The notes: generated from the letters alone by a model not told the origin. DNA of 64,000 nt from Trifolium pratense (GCF_020283565.1 NC_060061.1:14545362-14609361); one strand, 5' to 3'. Shown: positions 1 to 12,538, numbered from the stretch's first letter. A program made the numbers and translations.

Positions 1-875
1 ATGGTTACTGACACGTCGACATCGATAATAAATTTTTAAAAAATGAAAAAATTCAATGTAATCATAAATGTCTGTGTCGTGTCTATGTCGGACACTGACA
101 CGTGTCTGACACGAGACACGCCTAATCCGTGGAGCATTCATGCTTCATAGATTCTTATTAACATCTATTGGGGAGTTTGGGGAGTTCGAGAGTAGTAACA
201 TGTCAAAATGCTCTATAGGTCACCTCTCTTATAAAGAGTCTTTCTATGCATAGTTAATGAGTTAGAGTTCTTACATCATATAGTTGATCTAATACCAAGA
301 CCACAATAGATGAAACGCTACATATTCAACCAAAACTATAAGACATCAAGTTCATGGGTTACCTCCATTTGGTGGAGAATACCAGTACCAAATACTGGTA
401 CGTGTATGGTACGCACCAAAACTGTACCCTTTTCTATTTATTTTTTTCATGCGGGGTACGTGCACGGTACACGCTTGGTACGCTCGCCTGGTACACCAAA
501 CATAAAAGACGTGTTTTCTTTTTTCGATTTTTTTCTCGAGTAAGACTTATAATGAGAGCAACACAAATGTAGGATATGGTGGAGATGAAATGAGATCTAT
601 ACGATGAAGCTGGTATTCTTGAAGTTATTAGTCTTTCTTTCGATGAATCTGAAGTAGAGACTGCTCTATTTGAGCAAATTACTTTTAAATTTTGATATTT
701 TGTTGTCATTTGAATTACATTTAAAAGTGGTCTTTTTGGTTGGGAATGATTTAAAAAATGCATGGGTTATGATTGTTATACAAAATCAAGAATTAGATTT
801 CAAATTTTATGACAAATTTATTATCTTTAGGCATTATCATTTGTCCCCCTCACTTCTATACAAATCAATTGTTAG
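1..875. other. Upstream region, no gene recognised
   Basis: No coding region is supported here. Positions 1-125 hold a GACACGTGTC-type repeat whose relatives appear near 38590-38660 and 51620-51745. Positions 370-480 hold short inverted copies around the motif CCAGTACCAAATACTGG. Short open frames in both strands match no family I recognise. The last part (to 875) reads as the 3' end of an intron of the glycosyltransferase that follows, ending in an AG at 874-875. Confidence 0.5.
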
Positions 876-1816
876 ATGAGAAGAATTTATGTGATGGATA
901 TCTTGAAACTGAAGTTGATTGGATACCAGCAATGAAAGGTGTTAAACTAAAAGACCTTCCCACTTTCTTTAGGACTACAAATTCTAATGATACAATGTTC
1001 AATTATAACAAAGAATCAGTGAGCAATGCAATAAAATCAAAAGGGATAATTCTTAACACCTTTGAAGAATTAGAATCAGAGGTATTAGATGCAATCAAAA
1101 TCAAATTCCCTAACCTCTACCCTATTGGTCCATTATCATTGCTACATAAAAAAAATTCATCAAATTCAAATAATCAATTGGAGTCCATTGATTTTAATTT
1201 ATGGAAGGAAGATGTTAATTGCATAAAATGGTTAGATAAAATGGAGAAAGGTTCAGTGGTTTATGTGAATTTTGGAAGCTTAGTGATTATGACTAAAAAC
1301 CAATTAAAAGAATTTGCATGGGGATTAGCTAATAGTAACTACAATTTTTTATGGATTATTAGACCTAATCTTGTGGATTGTGGGGATGAGGTGATATCAA
1401 ATGATGAATTTGTTCAAGAAATTGAAAATAGAGGATTAATATTGGGGTGGTCGCCACAAGAGAAGGTTCTAGGTCATTCATCTATCGGAGGATTCTTAAC
1501 ACATTGCGGATGGAACTCAACGTTGGAAAGTATTTGTGAGGGTGTCCCAATGGCTTGTTGGCCTTTTTTTGCCGAGCAACAAACAAATTGTTTTTATGCA
1601 TGTAATAGATGGGGGGTGGGAATAGAAATTGAGAGTGATGTTAATAGAGAACAAGTTGAAGGGCTAGTGAAGGAGCTTATGGGGGGTGAGAAAGGGAAAG
1701 AAATGAAGAAAAAGTGTGTTGATTGGAAGCATAAGGCTGAGGCTGCTACATCAATTGGAGGGTCTTCTTATGATAACTATAATAGTTTGGTTTTGCAATT
1801 GAAGTTTGGTCAATAA
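876..1816 (+). CDS. UGT85-type UDP-glycosyltransferase, second exon only (partial gene)
   Basis: Family-1 plant glycosyltransferases transfer a sugar from UDP-sugar to small acceptors such as terpenoids, cyanohydrins or phenolics in the cytosol. The frame runs open to a TAA at 1814-1816 and encodes about 313 residues matching the C-terminal two thirds of UGT85 proteins: YLETEVDWIP, LKDLPTFFRTT, ILNTFEELE, then the 44-residue PSPG nucleotide-sugar box at 1448-1579 with HCGWNS and a final EQ. That final Gln is typical of UDP-glucose users. About 165 N-terminal residues, including the catalytic His, are missing. UGT85 genes usually have one intron, and the homology begins just after an AG at 874-875 that would split an Asp codon, so I place the exon start at 876. 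No first exon is visible in 1-875. It may lie upstream of the window, or the gene may be a fragment. Confidence 0.85.
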
Positions 1817-1908
1817 GTCACTTGGTTAAAGTTGAATCATGTGTTTAATTTTTGTCAAAAAATGTCAATAATATCAATTGCATTGTAAAATGACAATATC
1901 ATTTTAAT

Positions 1909-2492
1909 TAGGCATGGCAATGGGGCGGGGCGGGGACGGGTTTTGCCATCCCCAAACCCAAACCCATAAAGTTCGGGTTTCCCCAAACCCATCCCAAATT
2001 CGAGCGGGGATAAAGATGATAACCCCAAACCCATACCCAACGGGGATCGGGTATCCCATCGGGTTTCGGGTATCCCCGTTACGCCTCTTTTTACATGAAT
2101 TTAGATTATATTTTAGTATTTTTTTATTAAAAAAAGAAGTTAAATGTCCAAAATTATTTTCTCTCAACAATATTTTTTTAAATAAAGAAAAAAAATAGAG
2201 AAAATGGTTTGTTTAATACTCAAATTAAAATAAAAAATAAATATACGAACGTAATTTAAGAGATTGTTTAAGCGTTTCTAATTTAAAAGAGGTGAAATCT
2301 AATTTTTAGTATAAGCGAGGCGGGTTCGGGGATGGGTTCGGGGTGGATATCAATGTACTCATTACCCGCTCCAAACCCATCTTTTGAAATCGGGGAAAAC
2401 CCGAACCCAAAATCAGTCAACTCGGGTTTTCCCCGTCAAAGCGGTATGGTTTGGGTGGGTACTCGCGGGTATGGGTTTTATTGCCATGCCTA
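1909..2492. mobile_element. Non-autonomous hAT-type element (8-bp TSD)
   Basis: The ends are TAGGCATGGCAAT and its perfect complement, flanked by identical 8-bp duplications ATTTTAAT at 1901-1908 and 2493-2500. Eight-base TSDs are the hallmark of hAT transposons. Subterminal regions are rich in GGGG/CCCC runs (CCCAAACCC, GCGGGGCGGGG) in inverted orientation, while the core is AT-rich. There is no transposase ORF. It lies about 90 bp after the glycosyltransferase stop codon. Confidence 0.88.
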
Positions 2493-2500
2493 ATTTTAAT

Positions 2501-3262
2501 TAATAAAAATCAATTGTTCTATTTACATGTGTGCACTTGCATCAATAAGATCATTAATAGTTAGAAATTATGAAGTGGGAAATCTGGGATTCAAATCCTA
2601 ACTCCACCAATAATATTTTCAGTAGTTATCAACTGAACTATCTTTACGAGATAGTGAATAGTAATCCTGTATTATTTTTTCTGGAATGCGAACTATTTTT
2701 TTTTTCTTCTTAGTTTTTGCTATTTACAGACTCACATCCTACATTGCGAGGGAGATAAAATTAAAAAGCTGGAGGACACTTGAAAGACTCGGGGACACGA
2801 AAAGAAGAACTCGTGCAATTATACAACCACGTTATCTCTGCTTCTCTGGGGGGTCTAAACCAAGTTCTGGGTTGGGCAGTTAAACTCTCGTTTAAAGTTA
2901 GCCCAATATACATGGTTCTTTTCAAGAAAAAAAAATATACATGGTTCTTTTGAATGAAATTATTTTCTCACCCCCAATTTTATTTTTATTGTAAAATTTA
3001 CTCCTTATGGATTTTAAAATACTGACGAAAAAGAATAAATTTTATGTCCAGATTTTAGAATTTGAACATCTTCTATATATGGTTCAAACTCCTCTTGTGA
3101 CAATAAAATTTCAAGAATTTTCTATATACAGATTTAAAAATTTCGGATGTGTAAAACTTTACAAAAATATGCAAAAGGCATGTAAATATATGAAGAGTCA
3201 AATACTAAAATTATTCACCATATATTTTGCATAATTTTGTAGTCAAGAGTCAGCATTGAAGA
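2501..3262. other. Intergenic, SINE-like trace and unknown sequence
   Basis: Around 2560-2650 there is a tRNA-like B-box motif (GGGATTCAAATCC) that may be a decayed SINE. The stretch 2690-2890 has a short open frame with no recognisable family. The remainder is AT-rich and featureless. Confidence 0.35.
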
Positions 3263-3264
3263 TA

Positions 3265-3766
3265 CTCCCTCCATCTAAAAATAATTGTCACATTTTACCA
3301 TAGCACAATTTTGATCATGAATATCTTTTATTGTGTATAATTAAAAATTATGAAAAAATGATATTTTGATATCTAACAAGATTTCATATGCTAATATTTA
3401 TCTTTATACATTAGTAAAAAATATGGTCAAAGTAGCTTATATAAATAGTGCACATGGTCAAATTTTGACAATTATTTTGGGATGAAAAGAATAGCATTTT
3501 CTTTAATGCGGCTAATTTAATGAGTTTCATATGTTATCTTCAATAAGGTTCATTGTGTCTTTCACGTTTCTCCGGGCAATAACTCTCACATTTCTTCCTT
3601 CTATCAATGTTTCTCCATCCACAGGAAACAATAACTATAGCATTTGTTAATGCATAATGCAAAAAAGTAAATTTTGCACAACCAAATTTTAAAATTTGAA
3701 TGTGTAAAATAAAAGTAACTTACCGCATTTTTTTTGCTTATATATAATAGTGATCGGAGGAGGGAG
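3265..3766. mobile_element. Stowaway-type (Tc1/mariner) MITE
   Basis: The element begins CTCCCTCCATCT and ends GATCGGAGGAGGGAG, flanked by TA on both sides (3263-3264 and 3767-3768). CTCCCTCC termini with TA duplications are typical of plant Stowaway elements. At 502 bp it is long for the class and contains an internal inverted repeat (AATAATTGTCA near 3280 and TGACAATTATT near 3467), so it may be two elements fused or nested. Confidence 0.7.
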
Positions 3767-3789
3767 TACACTGTTATGTTAGTTTTCTC

Positions 3790-3870
3790 CTTGTCATGAC
3801 TTGAAATCTGAACCTCAAACTCTTTAACTCTTAAGTCAACTAGCTTAACCAGTTAAGCTACTCATCCCAC
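3790..3870 (-). mobile_element. SINE-like fragment
   Basis: Read on the minus strand, this segment starts GGTGGGATGAGTAGCTTAAC and continues with TGGTTAAGCTAGTTGA, resembling a tRNA-derived SINE head. A plus-strand relative occurs at about 21425-21530. It abuts the copia fragment that follows. Confidence 0.5.
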
Positions 3871-3878
3871 CATTGTCA

Positions 3879-4500
3879 TTAAACTAAATGATCTCCAAGA
3901 TAAATACAATAATCGGACGTGGACCTGCGGGTGTCCGAACATCCTCCCCAGTCAGCATTAGTATATGTGGTGAGTTTGTCAACTGAGGAGGGAGAGAGAT
4001 TTAAGTCGTGAGTGATGGTACCTTTGATGTGCCGAATGATTCGCTTCAAGATAGTCATGCGTTGTGTTTTTGGATCGTGCATAAAAAGACATACCTGCTG
4101 AACGACGTAAGAGATATCAGGTCTTGTGAAAGTAAGGTATTGCAAAGCACCAACGAGACGTCTATATTTAGAGGGATCATGATATGGGTTGCCTGAGGTT
4201 TCACTGAGTTTCGCTTTTGTATCCACAACAGTTGAAACCGATTTGCAGGAGGACATGGAAGCTCTCTCAATGATTTTTTCAGCATATTTATGTTGAGAAA
4301 GAAACATACCACCGGAGTGTCTGGTAACCGAGATACCTAGAAAGTAACTAAGAGAACCCAAATCTTTAATAGCGAATTCAAAACTCAGTTTAGACATGAT
4401 AGACTAACGTAGAGTGTTGAAGGATGCGATGAGAATGATATCACCCATATAAAGAAGAATGTAGACTATGTCATTGCCACTGTGCTAGGTGAATAAGTAG
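3879..4500 (-). pseudogene. Ty1/copia reverse transcriptase / RNase H fragment
   Basis: On the minus strand the frame from 4397 to 3879 encodes 172 residues of copia polyprotein: the end of the reverse transcriptase (KDLGSLSYFLGI), the connecting region (RRLVGALQYLTFTRPDISYVVQQV) broken into recognisable blocks, and the start of RNase H (NADWGGCSDTRRSTSDYC). Homology continues further upstream to about 4500, where the catalytic YVDD-like motif reads YMGD, but stops interrupt it. There are no LTRs, gag or integrase nearby. This is a decayed fragment with no coding function. Confidence 0.85.
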
Positions 4501-4508
4501 TCATCTTT

Positions 4509-4539
4509 CACACACACATACACACAAACACACACACAA
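4509..4539. repeat. Interrupted (CA)n microsatellite
   Basis: A CA-rich run with single-base interruptions lies directly upstream of the copia fragment on the minus strand. Confidence 0.8.
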
Positions 4540-4545
4540 CTTGTA

Positions 4546-6259
4546 TTGAGGATAAAAAGTTGTCTGTGGTTCAGTGGAAGACACACATTTCAGTTTTTGT
4601 CATGTCCCTTGCCCCGCAATTTGTCCCGTGTCAAAAACAATTTTAAAATTAAACATAGTAGAACTGAAGTTGTTCTGTCCCGTCCTTATTTTTTAAAAGA
4701 TAAAACGCATCCTTAGTTTTTTCCACTAAAATGAATAATGAATGTTGATAAGCATATGCACCAGCAAGCAGCCGAAAGATGTTGTTTTTCCACATATTAA
4801 GAACAAAGTCAATACACCTAACCAAAAAAGAACAAAATCAATACAAACATATCAAAGATAAGGTTCAAACAATATTATACTTTGCATTATTATCAAACTG
4901 TAATTAATGTGTTGTTTGAGTGTCACAATTAAGTTTGTTGCGACAAATGCATGCCTAATTAGTTTAATCATGTTTATAATTAATAAAACAATCCAGAACA
5001 CACAAAAAATAATAAAATTACAGTCATAAGTTATTAGAGTACCCTGCATGGTTAGTTAGTTAGGGACCTGGATTTCCTACGGATAACTTTTAACACAGTT
5101 TCCTGTTATAATAAATATGGGTCGTTTGTTTATGATCGGATGGTATATCTTTCATATACAATTTTATACATTAAAATAATCTGAACCGTCGATTTCAGAT
5201 CGGACGGTGCAGATCTGTTACAGCAAGATGTTGTTACATCATCAAATCTGTGTCGTTAGTTAGAGTAAATGTAAAGATCGATAAAGAACGAAACAAAAAT
5301 AAATAATGCAACAATTTTAAAATAAATAAGAAATGTAAGCACATACCATCCCCACCCCGTATTTAAATTCGGGTTTAATTTTCCCGTATTCGGTTATGCA
5401 CCAAGTTAGATTGATTTTTTCCCGCTAAATTTCGGAAGGGTGTGGGTGGGTTTGAGTCTAATTGTCATGCCTAGTTGATTACACAACTTTAAAAATAAAT
5501 ACATTTAATTTTTTATCTAGTGTTCGGGAATCATTTGTTAACATTTGTCTTATTTTAATCATTTCAAATAATGACAAGAAAAAGAATTAATATTTATTTT
5601 ATGAATGATATTTTGAGACTTTTTGTCCTCGTAAACATAACTTAATTGATATATAGATATTACAATATATGAAAACTAAGGTTTCGAACTCAGAGTTCAT
5701 CAATAATTTATTTCAAGAATTTAAATTTTAATCACTAAATTATTTAAAAATTAAATAAAATAATAATAAATAAAAAACTATGCATCTAAAAAATCACATA
5801 CGTTCATCAGATATTGCTTTTTCTTTTTCTTTAAACATAATAATCTGTAATCATCAATGGCCCTTGTCATCCTCTATAGCATATTACATTATATTTTTTA
5901 TTAGTTTAGGTCCACATCTACTTATGTGATGCATTCAACTGAGATCTCGAATACGATTTTTTATAAACTTTGAATTAAATTAAATTTACAAAAAGATTGG
6001 CCCAGAATAGGATGGGAATTTAATATGTTAGGACAAATTAGGTTTTGCAAAACCAGAATAGTTTAATTTATCTATGCTAAAAAATGACAAGTTTGGGGTC
6101 TAACTCTTTTTAATCAACAAATATATATTATAAATGCTCAACTATGATTATAACGAAAAAGAGTACAAAAAAATTGTAGAACAACTATAGCACTAAATAA
6201 AAACAATACCATTAACAAGGACACACTATCATAACTCCAACTCCATCCTATTCAAATAA
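4546..6259. other. AT-rich intergenic DNA
   Basis: No gene is supported. A segment near 4650-4720 (around GAACTGAAGTTGTTCTGTCC) recurs in diverged form near 54920. Positions 5140-5230 carry paired GATCGGACGGT/ACCGTCGAT motifs like those of some MULE-type repeats. A decayed hAT-like end is listed separately at 5345-5473. Confidence 0.4.
5345..5473. repeat. Decayed fragment of the 1909-2492 hAT family
   Basis: The segment starts with CCATCCCCACCCCG, contains CGGGTTTAATTTTCCCG, and ends in TTGTCATGCCTA, close to the terminus of the intact element at 1909-2492. No clean opposite end or TSD is visible. Confidence 0.5.
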
Positions 6260-7191
6260 ATCCAGTTTGGTGCACAGGATAAGAAACAGAATAGGATAAT
6301 TTTATCATATCATGTCTCAATACTGTGTTTGGTGAAACATCAGGATATAATAAGTTAATTCTGAAGTTTATCTTATCTTGTCTCTATAGTTAAAATTTTT
6401 ATCCTGAATTTAAGCTGAGTTACCAGCATGATAGGATAACAAAATATTTTACTGTTTTATTCTATAAAATATATTTTAAAATAAAAAAAATGAAAATTAA
6501 TAAAATATAAATAATAAAATAATTTTATAGTAAATTAATAATAAAATAAATAATTTTTAAAGTGATGTTTATATAAATTATTATAATCTAAAAAAATAAA
6601 AATTCCACAAAAATATTAATTTAAATTTTGTATAATCTAAAAAAATAAAAAATCTACAAAAATTACAAATATTTTAAAGTAGAATAATTATTAAAAAAAT
6701 TGTAAAATAGGGATATTAATTTAAATTTTATAACAACTTAAATATAATTCTTTTGCAATTGTAAAATATGAGATATATCATATATTTATTTAGATTATCT
6801 AACATGTATATTTGAGTTATTTATTTGATCATGATTCATATAAAAAATGAAACTTGATTATTTTCTCATGATTTTTATTTAAAATTATATAAATTTATTT
6901 GATTACTTATTTATATTTTTTATTTATAAAATTCAAAGTATTACAAAATAATTTTAAAAAATAACAATTATTTTACAAGGGTAATTTTATCATTTAAATA
7001 GGTAATACATCTTAAAAAATTATTATGAACAAGTATGTATTCATCATGTTTGTTATTATGTGTGCACCAAACACATGATAGGATAACTGATGATAACTGT
7101 TATTATCATATTCCGTCATTATCATATCCTATCTTTATCCAGTTTTATATCATATTCTATTATTATCATATCCTGCGCATCAAACGAGCCC
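6260..7191. mobile_element. PIF/Harbinger-type MITE, diverged copy
   Basis: Termini CCAGTTTGGTGCACAGGATA and its counterpart TCCTGCGCATCAAACGAGCC form imperfect inverted repeats. The subterminal blocks (CAGGATA repeats, a conserved stretch near 6390-6490) match the cleaner 936-bp element at 11603-12538, but in the opposite orientation. No coding capacity; the core is almost pure AT. Confidence 0.7.
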
Positions 7192-7849
7192 TATGTATAT
7201 TTGTTTCGTTAAATTATTTCCAAAATATTAGGTTTTTATAATTTTTACCAATAGACAATAAAGATATTAGTGATCGTGATCAACTAAGTAATTTATTTTG
7301 GAACAGAAAGAGTATAAACTTTCATAAATTTTAAAATCTAACTTTTAAAAAAAAAATCTAACTTTATATCTACATATAATTTTAAAATCTAATTTTTATT
7401 TTTGCTAAATACGCTCTAGGAAAAAAAAAAAAAAAAAAAAAACTTGACGTTGTCTATTTAAAAAAATCTTTATGGATCGGTATGACATATTCCTTATTTA
7501 ATTAAGACTTTGATTTCAATCCTTTTCCAATGCATAGTAGTAACCAAATTGAAAGTCAAATGAGTCCTAAATAATTGATTTCACTTTGAGCCTATCCTAT
7601 CCTCGACTACTTTCAATTTCTAATTTTTTAATATTTCCTCCATCTCAACTCAAATTATAAAGAAAAAAAATTTAATTTCTTTTTGTTCTAAATTATAAGA
7701 GAAGAAATTAATATTTTTCTTTTTAAAAATTATTTTTACATTACAATTAATTTTCTTTCACTGCACTTTTCTTAATAAACAGTGACAATTGAAAATTGTT
7801 TTTACATTTTCTTATAAAATTTATTTCAAAAAAAACACGAAAGAACATA

Positions 7850-9996
7850 CACTACTAGAAATTCGCGAATTAGTGAGGTAATTTAGGGAGGGAAACAAAT
7901 CCCTCACAAATTGCCACGGAATTTTTATTTTTAGTGATGGAAAGTCATGTTTTTTTTTTAAATCAAATTTCTTAATGTTAGTGACGGAATTTGTGACAAT
8001 TTTTTTCCCTCATAAATATCCCGTCACAGAATCCGTCATAAAGGTGGAAAATTTGTACCATGGTTTATTCTTTCTCAAGTGATGGATGTTAATTTTATTA
8101 AACAATTTGAATTACAAAGTTTGTGAGGGATTTTTTCCATCACAAACAAATCATTTTTTAATTATTTAAAATACATATATTTTATTAAACCCTTTCTCCA
8201 TCAAAACATTTCGCAAACCCTTTCTCAGAATCGCAAACCCTTTCTCTCCACCATGATTCGCAAAACTCTCTCAGAATCGCAGAATCCTTTCGCAAAACTC
8301 TCTCTCAAAATCGCAAAACCACCATCGTTTCACAATTGAAAAACTCCATCATCAAAAAAACACCATCGTTTCACAATCGCAAAACCACCATCGTTTCGCA
8401 AACCTCTCTCTGAATCGTTTCGCAAAACCAACAACACGAAGCAAAATCTATAAACATGTGATTCAATGGACATTACAATGTATTGCTGATTCTGTTGATT
8501 ATTATTTTAGATTACTTTGGCAGCTGATTCTGTTGTTATTATTTTAGCTTCAGAATTATGTTTTCATTAATAAAATGGATTTCTTTTGGTTCATATTTAG
8601 CTAGTAGGGTTCCTCCTTCTTTTAAAGCAGTTTTCCATGTTCTGCCAATCTTATCTGTTTGAATATATATGCAAGTATCTATCCAAATGGTCGATATCAC
8701 AAGAAATTGACAGTGTTCTGTTTCCTTTAAAAATTAATATGCCACTGTCAATATTTTTGGATTGTTATCTGCAATGATTCTTTAATTGAAATCAGTTGGG
8801 CTCACTTCACATATTCTAATTTTCAGAATGAGTATGAAAAAAGGATTGTTGAGAGAGACTCACAGGAGCCACTAGGGGATGATGTTTCCATTCAACAAGC
8901 TGACGACATCATCTTCTTGGGTGTTGTTGGAGGAGTGGACAAGAAGGGACGCATATATGGTTTGGGTCCAGAAGCAGAGAGGTACAAGCGATCTAGATCT
9001 TCCACTTATGACGGTATCTCATCATCTGAATATCAACACATGAGGACTATAATTTCTGATTTGTCTACTGAAAATATGACTCTTAAAGAGAAATTGAAGA
9101 CTCATGAGGAGTTGATTCATCAATCCCAGGAAGATTCGTGTTTGCTTAGGGAGCAATTATTTCAATTTATGGAGAAGTTTTCTTTGAGTCATCTACCTCC
9201 ACGTTCGGATCCACCTCCGCCTCCACCACCCACTACTTGATACATATATTTTAGTTATGGTTGTTTTGAGTGTTTGGTCGTATACACTTAATTTCAAGAA
9301 CAATGCTTTTTTGATAAAAAAACAATGTTAGTAGTATTAGTTTCAAGAACAATGTTATATTAGTTATGGCTTCCATGTATTTTGGTGATTGTGTATAAAT
9401 ACTTATGAACACAATTTAAAAAGTATTTCTTATTAAATATTGTGTATTGATGATTTTAATTTTATTTATTTAATATAGTAAATGCAATTGTTATATCATT
9501 AATGAAATTAGGCAAGAAGTTTGCTATATTAACCATAAATTTAACATAGCAGTTTCCTTCATAATTAGTGAGGGAAACATAAACCTCACAAATGCAATAT
9601 CAGTGATGGAAATGTATTCAGTCACAAATTTGTGATATAATGAATCACTCACAATTAGAAAATATTCCCTCATTAATCAGTGATGGAAATAAAATTGGTC
9701 TAAGATTCCCTCATTAATCAGTGACGGAAAAATTGGTCCATGATTCCCTCATTAATCAGTGACGGAAATAAAATTGGTCATGTTTGTAATTTAGTGACGG
9801 AATTTAACTTTAGTAGCGGATATATTCCGTACCAGTTTGTGACAGAATTGAAATTCCCTCGCTAATAATTTGCGACGTTGAAATTGTTTACGGATTTAGG
9901 GCCGCAACAAATTCCGTCATTAAATTGCTTTGTGACGGAAATTTAGTGTTTAGTGACGGAATACTTCCCTCACTAATTAGAATTTTTCTAGTAGTG
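7850..9996 (+). mobile_element. CACTA (En/Spm) element, internally deleted
   Basis: The ends are CACTACTAGAAA and TTTCTAGTAGTG with 3-bp duplications ATA at 7847-7849 and 9997-9999. Subterminal regions carry many copies of short motifs (GTGACGGAA, CCCTCACTAAT, TTAGTGAGG), including a tandem run at about 9660-9785 built on CATTAATCAGTGACGGAA. At 2.1 kb it is far shorter than autonomous plant CACTA elements and keeps only one transposase exon (8827-9240). Repeats at 8210-8410 (TCGCAAAACC) look like a degenerate minisatellite. Confidence 0.9.
8827..9240 (+). pseudogene. En/Spm-type transposase C-terminal exon
   Basis: After an acceptor-like TTTCAG (8821-8826), the frame opens as NEYEKRIVERD and runs 137 residues to TGA. 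It contains GGVDKKGRIYGLGPEAERYK, the conserved tail motif of the plant Ptta/En/Spm transposase family (Transposase_24-like), then a predicted coiled coil rich in E, K and L and a proline-rich end (PPPPPPP). There is no upstream DDE catalytic region in the element. I read it as the retained last exon of a deleted transposase gene. An alternative start at TTG 8917 has no support beyond frame. Confidence 0.75.
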
Positions 9997-11266
9997 ATAG
10001 TCTGAATTATCAACTTTTAATTTTTTTTAATAAACTTAATTTTTGTCTTTTTTTATAATTTGAGACCGATGAAATATTACTTTTTAACTTTGTCAAGGGG
10101 CTGCTAGCTGTTTCCCCGAAAGACCCCATTGTTAATTTCATAATAATATTAAAATTTGTGATATTTTATTGATGAAAAGACCATTTGAGTTAGATTAAAC
10201 TAATGTAATCCATCAAGTGTTAATCAAATGATTGTGATTAATTAGTCTAATGTCTGCTCTTGGCCTAACAATGTAGCTATTATTAAATCAAATTGGAATT
10301 ATGGGATCTTGTATATATTTGAGTCTAGTGGCGTGACAAAAAATGTGACTATGGGTCAAATCTGCTGCTAAATTGGCAAGACATTAGTTTAACTTAGTAG
10401 TCAATATAATTAGTCTTAATTAAGTGGATAACTGATTGTGATTATGTCTAATAACTAATTAGTGGATTAAGACTTTTAAGCTATCATTTCACCACTGGCT
10501 TAATTAATCTTAATCTTATTTTCTGTCACACCTTGTTTGTTCATATGGGTCATTACCATTTCCTTTCACATATATAGCTGTCAGAGCCTTAGAGGGGTAT
10601 ATGTTGTAGTTGTACAATTTAAATGTTAACTTCATAACCAAGATTATTATTAAAAAATCTCTAAAGATTTTTTTTTTTATATGAGGATCTCATTTAAAGA
10701 TAATGACATATTCTATTATATCTCTATGCATGGCTTCGGCCATTTGGGTCATTCATAAGATTAATTATTGATTAGACCGCATAAACGTACAATTCAAATG
10801 TCCTTTAAAAATTAAACTTTGATAAATTGGATCAAATGCTAACTTAAGTTTAATTAAGTTTAATTGCTCTATTTTAAAAATAATTTTTATGCTAACTTAA
10901 TTAAAGAACGATGTTAATAACTAATCTTATAAAGAACATGATTTTTTAAAATGATGACTCTTTAAAAAAAACTAAAACAAACGCACCATTTAGCCAATTA
11001 ATTAACAACTCAAATCAGAGAGAAGATAGGAGGAAGATCAATTCAAGAATCAAATTTATAAATTCACCATCTTAATTTAATTTAATTTTTTTTGTATGAA
11101 TATTTACCATTTTAGATTGACGAGATTAGTATCTCATTGATAAAGTTAAAAAGTGGAAGGAAAAAGAGTGAATAGTTCATGTTGCTTATAGGCTTAATTG
11201 TAATTATTGAACTTCTATTTTAATATATTTACAAAAGTTGGCCTTCCTATTTTGAAATAATTACCG

Positions 11267-11314
<48 letters not shown>

Positions 11315-11602
11315 TGTAACATTACTCAAATGTTACACCGGTGTAATTTGATCTCTCCCTATATATATATATTAATATTTCAAATTTTCAATATCATATA
11401 TGGTAGTAGTGGGTACATTTTTTTTTTTTAAACAAAGTGTGTACATATTTTAAATAAATATATAATGATTTTTTTTAAGCAATATAATATAATGATGTAA
11501 AATCATCCAATGAAAAAATTGAAATATTAGAAGATTTTCTTGCAATTTTATGGGTGTTTATCATTTATCACATCATCGGCTTCAAAACATATTATTTTAT
11601 TA
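9997..11602. other. AT-rich intergenic DNA
   Basis: No gene is supported. The region holds TAATTAGTCTTAATTAAGT-type AT-rich stretches, an (AT)n array listed separately, and at 11313-11339 a perfect 9-bp-stem inverted repeat, GGTGTAACA and TGTTACACC separated by nine bases. Confidence 0.5.
11269..11312. repeat. (AT)n microsatellite
   Basis: An uninterrupted run of about 22 AT units, followed immediately by the GGTGTAACA hairpin at 11313-11339. Confidence 0.95.
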
Positions 11603-12538
11603 GGGCCCGTTTGGTGCGCAGGATAGGATAGTGATAGGATAGGATATAAAACAGGATAAGGATAGGATATGATATCAGCAGGATAACAGTTATCCTCAGT
11701 TATCCTATCTTGTGTTTGGCGCACACAGGATAACAAACATGATAACTATTATATCATGTTTTTAATACATACTTGCTCATAATAATATGATAAGATATAT
11801 AAAATATTTAAATGACAAAATTACCCTTGTAAATCAATTGTTATTTTTTTAAAATTATTTTGTAATACTTTGAATTTTTTAAATAAAAAATATAAATAAG
11901 TAATCAAATAAATTTATATAGTTTTAAATAAAAAAATATGAGAAAATAAAAAATTTTAATTTTTTTTTTATGAATCATGATCAAATAAATAACCCAATGA
12001 TATATACATGTTAGATAAGCTAAATAAATATATGATATATCTCATACGTAAATAATAAAAATACCATTGCAAAATAATTATATTTAATTTCTTATAAAAT
12101 TTAAATTAATATCCATATTTTACGATTTTTTAATAATTAGTTTACTTTAAAATATTGTAATTTTAGTATAATTTTGATTTTTTTATATTATGTAAATTAC
12201 AAAATTACCCTTGTGAGAAAATCACATGTATATTTAAAAATTAATTATTTTATTATTAATTTACTATCAAATTATTTTATTATTTATATTTTATTAATTT
12301 TCATTTTTTTTATTTTAAAATATATTTTATAGAATAAATCAGTAAAAAAAAAAATATATTTCCTATCCTGCCGGTAACCCAGCTCAAATTCAGGATAAGA
12401 ATTTTAACTAGAGAGACAGGATAGGATAAGCTACAGGATTAACTTATCATATCCTGTTGTGTCACCAAACACTGGACTGAAACAGGATATGATACAGTTA
12501 TCCTATCCTGTCTCTTATCCTGTGCACCAAACGGGCCC
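11603..12538. mobile_element. PIF/Harbinger-type MITE (TTA duplication)
   Basis: Terminal inverted repeats GGGCCCGTTTGGTGCGCAGG and CTGTGCACCAAACGGGCCC are flanked by TTA at 11600-11602 and 12539-12541. The subterminal parts are packed with AGGATA/TATCCT motifs and the core is AT-rich without coding capacity. A diverged inverted-orientation copy lies at 6260-7191. TTA target duplication and this TIR type fit PIF/Harbinger; 936 bp is large for a MITE. Confidence 0.88.

Noticed and set aside
434..763. Minus-strand ORF of 109 aa
   Set aside because: No recognisable family, biased composition, and it overlaps short inverted repeats; nothing supports it as a gene.
7850..9996. CRISPR-like interpretation of the regularly repeated GTGACGGAA motifs
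   Set aside because: The repeats are short, irregularly spaced, in both orientations and lie within CACTA ends in a plant genome; they are subterminal transposase-binding-type repeats.
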